This document shows, in pieces, positions 63,412 to 64,000 of a DNA stretch of 64,000 nucleotides; the first letter of the stretch is position 1; the number at the start of each line of letters is the position of its first letter. The translations under genes were made by a program, and so were the position numbers. The DNA comes from an uncultured Sphingomonadaceae bacterium (lineage in GTDB: Bacteria > Pseudomonadota > Alphaproteobacteria > Sphingomonadales > Sphingomonadaceae): contig CANMWO010000003.1 of NCBI GenBank assembly GCA_947501695.1, forward strand, positions 583,001-647,000. The letters run 5' to 3'. The notes below the pieces were generated by a model. That model was not told the DNA's origin and made no database searches. It was given only the letters and a program-made list of their open reading frames with translations.

Positions 63412-64000
63412 CTAATTGATTACGCTCAGGTCTCGCTCCGCCCTGGTGTCGGGTGAGGAATACCAACAATGTTTATCGGGATCGGTAGCCGCAGTCCGTA
63501 CCCAGTTCTTCAGCTTGTTCTGATCCGAGCGAATTGTTTGCCAGGATACTGACTTGCGCTGAAACTCGGTGACCGTTGTTCCGTCTTGCAGCACGGCCTT
63601 GACGATCCATTTATCGCTGCTTTCAAGCTCCTTGACCTGTTGGTTTCTTACACTGCCGATAAAGGCGTCGGGCCGCGTCTCTTTCCGTCGCACGTGGCCA
63701 TTTGTGTAATTGATCTCGCGCTTGATCAGTTTGCTGTCAGCATAATGAAAGAGCCACAGGGGCTGTTGGGGCGCAAAGGGCAATTTGACATTGCCACCAT
63801 AAATATAGTTCAATCGATAATCTCCTTCAGGCAAGCTATTCACTGCTTTGAAATGGAGATGTGTCGGGCTATCAATGTAGCGAAAATTGCTAAAACTAAC
63901 CTTGCCGCTGAGGCTGACAATTGCCGAAATTGAACCGCGAAAACGACCTGCTCCTGGGTTTGAAAGCGTATGATCGCATTCCCAATAAACATCATTGCCG
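63412..64000 (-). CDS. Unrecognised protein, 5' end outside window
   Basis: The track ORF starts at a GTG at 63843, but the frame stays open to the window edge without a stop, reading WECDHTLSNPGAGRFRG and SISAISGSLSLKGSVSFSNF upstream of that point, so the true start lies beyond 64000. About 195 codons are visible. Beta-rich sequence with many Trp/Tyr (WLFHYADSKLIKREINY, HCWYSSPDTRAERD); no domain recognised. Convergent with ruvB, 3 bases apart. Confidence 0.6.
   Translation of the reverse strand, partial: GNDVYWECDHTLSNPGAGRFRGSISAIVSLSGKVSFSNFRYIDSPTHLHFKAVNSLPEGDYRLNYIYGGNVKLPFAPQQPLWLFHYADSKLIKREINYTNGHVRRKETRPDAFIGSVRNQQVKELESSDKWIVKAVLQDGTTVTEFQRKSVSWQTIRSDQNKLKNWVRTAATDPDKHCWYSSPDTRAERDLSVIN

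Noticed and set aside
1-64000. CRISPR array, restriction-modification or other defence system
   Set aside because: No regularly spaced repeats, no cas, methylase-restriction or known defence gene families were recognised; the accessory region is fully explained as polysaccharide synthesis plus unknowns.

Overview
The window looks like a chromosome segment of an alphaproteobacterium, most likely Sphingomonadales (Sphingopyxis, Sphingorhabdus or Parasphingorhabdus type). The evidence is the mix of alphaproteobacterial markers (a DUF1134/EipA-like protein, a DUF2312/GapR-like protein, DUF1244, a type-B L36, a DUF2306 gene beside a membrane-anchored LytTR regulator), moderate GC and tight operons with 4-base stop/start overlaps. 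Genus is inference; no marker gene such as 16S is present.

Layout. (1) 1-22,500 is core genome: the end of metW, an S9 peptidase, an SLC13-type transporter, ytoQ, prfC, pheT-pheS, rplT-rpmI, an AraC regulator with a hisN-like phosphatase, a small DsbB-like protein, prs, the LytTR/DUF2306 divergent pair, nadE-gltX, a tonB gene behind a Zur-like box, ribD-ribE and a DUF1134 gene. (2) 22,698-24,270 is a tRNA-Ser(GCT) gene followed by a truncated P4-type integrase and about 500 bases with no gene, the scar of an integration event. (3) 24,271-51,458 is a surface-polysaccharide locus, visibly more AT-rich than the flanks in much of its length. It holds an O-antigen-ligase-like protein, Wza-like and Wzc-like export proteins, an initiating phosphoglycosyl transferase with PglD-like and PglE-like partners, two glycosyltransferases, TviC/TviB-like enzymes for UDP-GalNAcA, a MurJ-type flippase, a Wzy-like polymerase, an acyltransferase, a 2OG-Fe(II) oxygenase with a TylF-like methyltransferase, a dehydratase/reductase/2-epimerase trio for a 2-acetamido-2,6-dideoxy-L-hexose, a secreted beta-helix protein, and WecB/WecC for UDP-ManNAcA. 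(4) 51,472-64,000 is core again: an M14 carboxypeptidase, a lipoprotein, galE, rpmJ, a HAD phosphatase, an exported GST-like protein, pyk, DUF1244, GapR-like, YbjQ, a CPBP protease, yebC, and ruvC-ruvA-(two unknown genes)-ruvB, ending in a gene cut by the window edge.

How the genes work together. The polysaccharide locus has the parts for a Wzx/Wzy-type pathway: nucleotide-sugar synthesis, initiation on a lipid carrier, chain extension, flipping (probably by the MurJ-like protein), polymerisation and export through Wza/Wzc. Amino sugars and aminuronic acids dominate the predicted building blocks, so the polymer is probably acidic and rich in N-acetylated sugars.

Most notable observations: a 9-G homopolymer inside the oxygenase gene of the polysaccharide locus, where one base lost or gained would truncate the enzyme before its last metal ligand (a candidate phase-variation switch); a Zur-like operator in front of tonB; a perfect 9+9 palindrome between the LytTR regulator and DUF2306; an unrecognised 392-residue protein sitting between wzc and the initiating transferase; and two unknown genes splitting ruvA from ruvB. 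I found no CRISPR array, no intact insertion sequence and no recognisable riboswitch.
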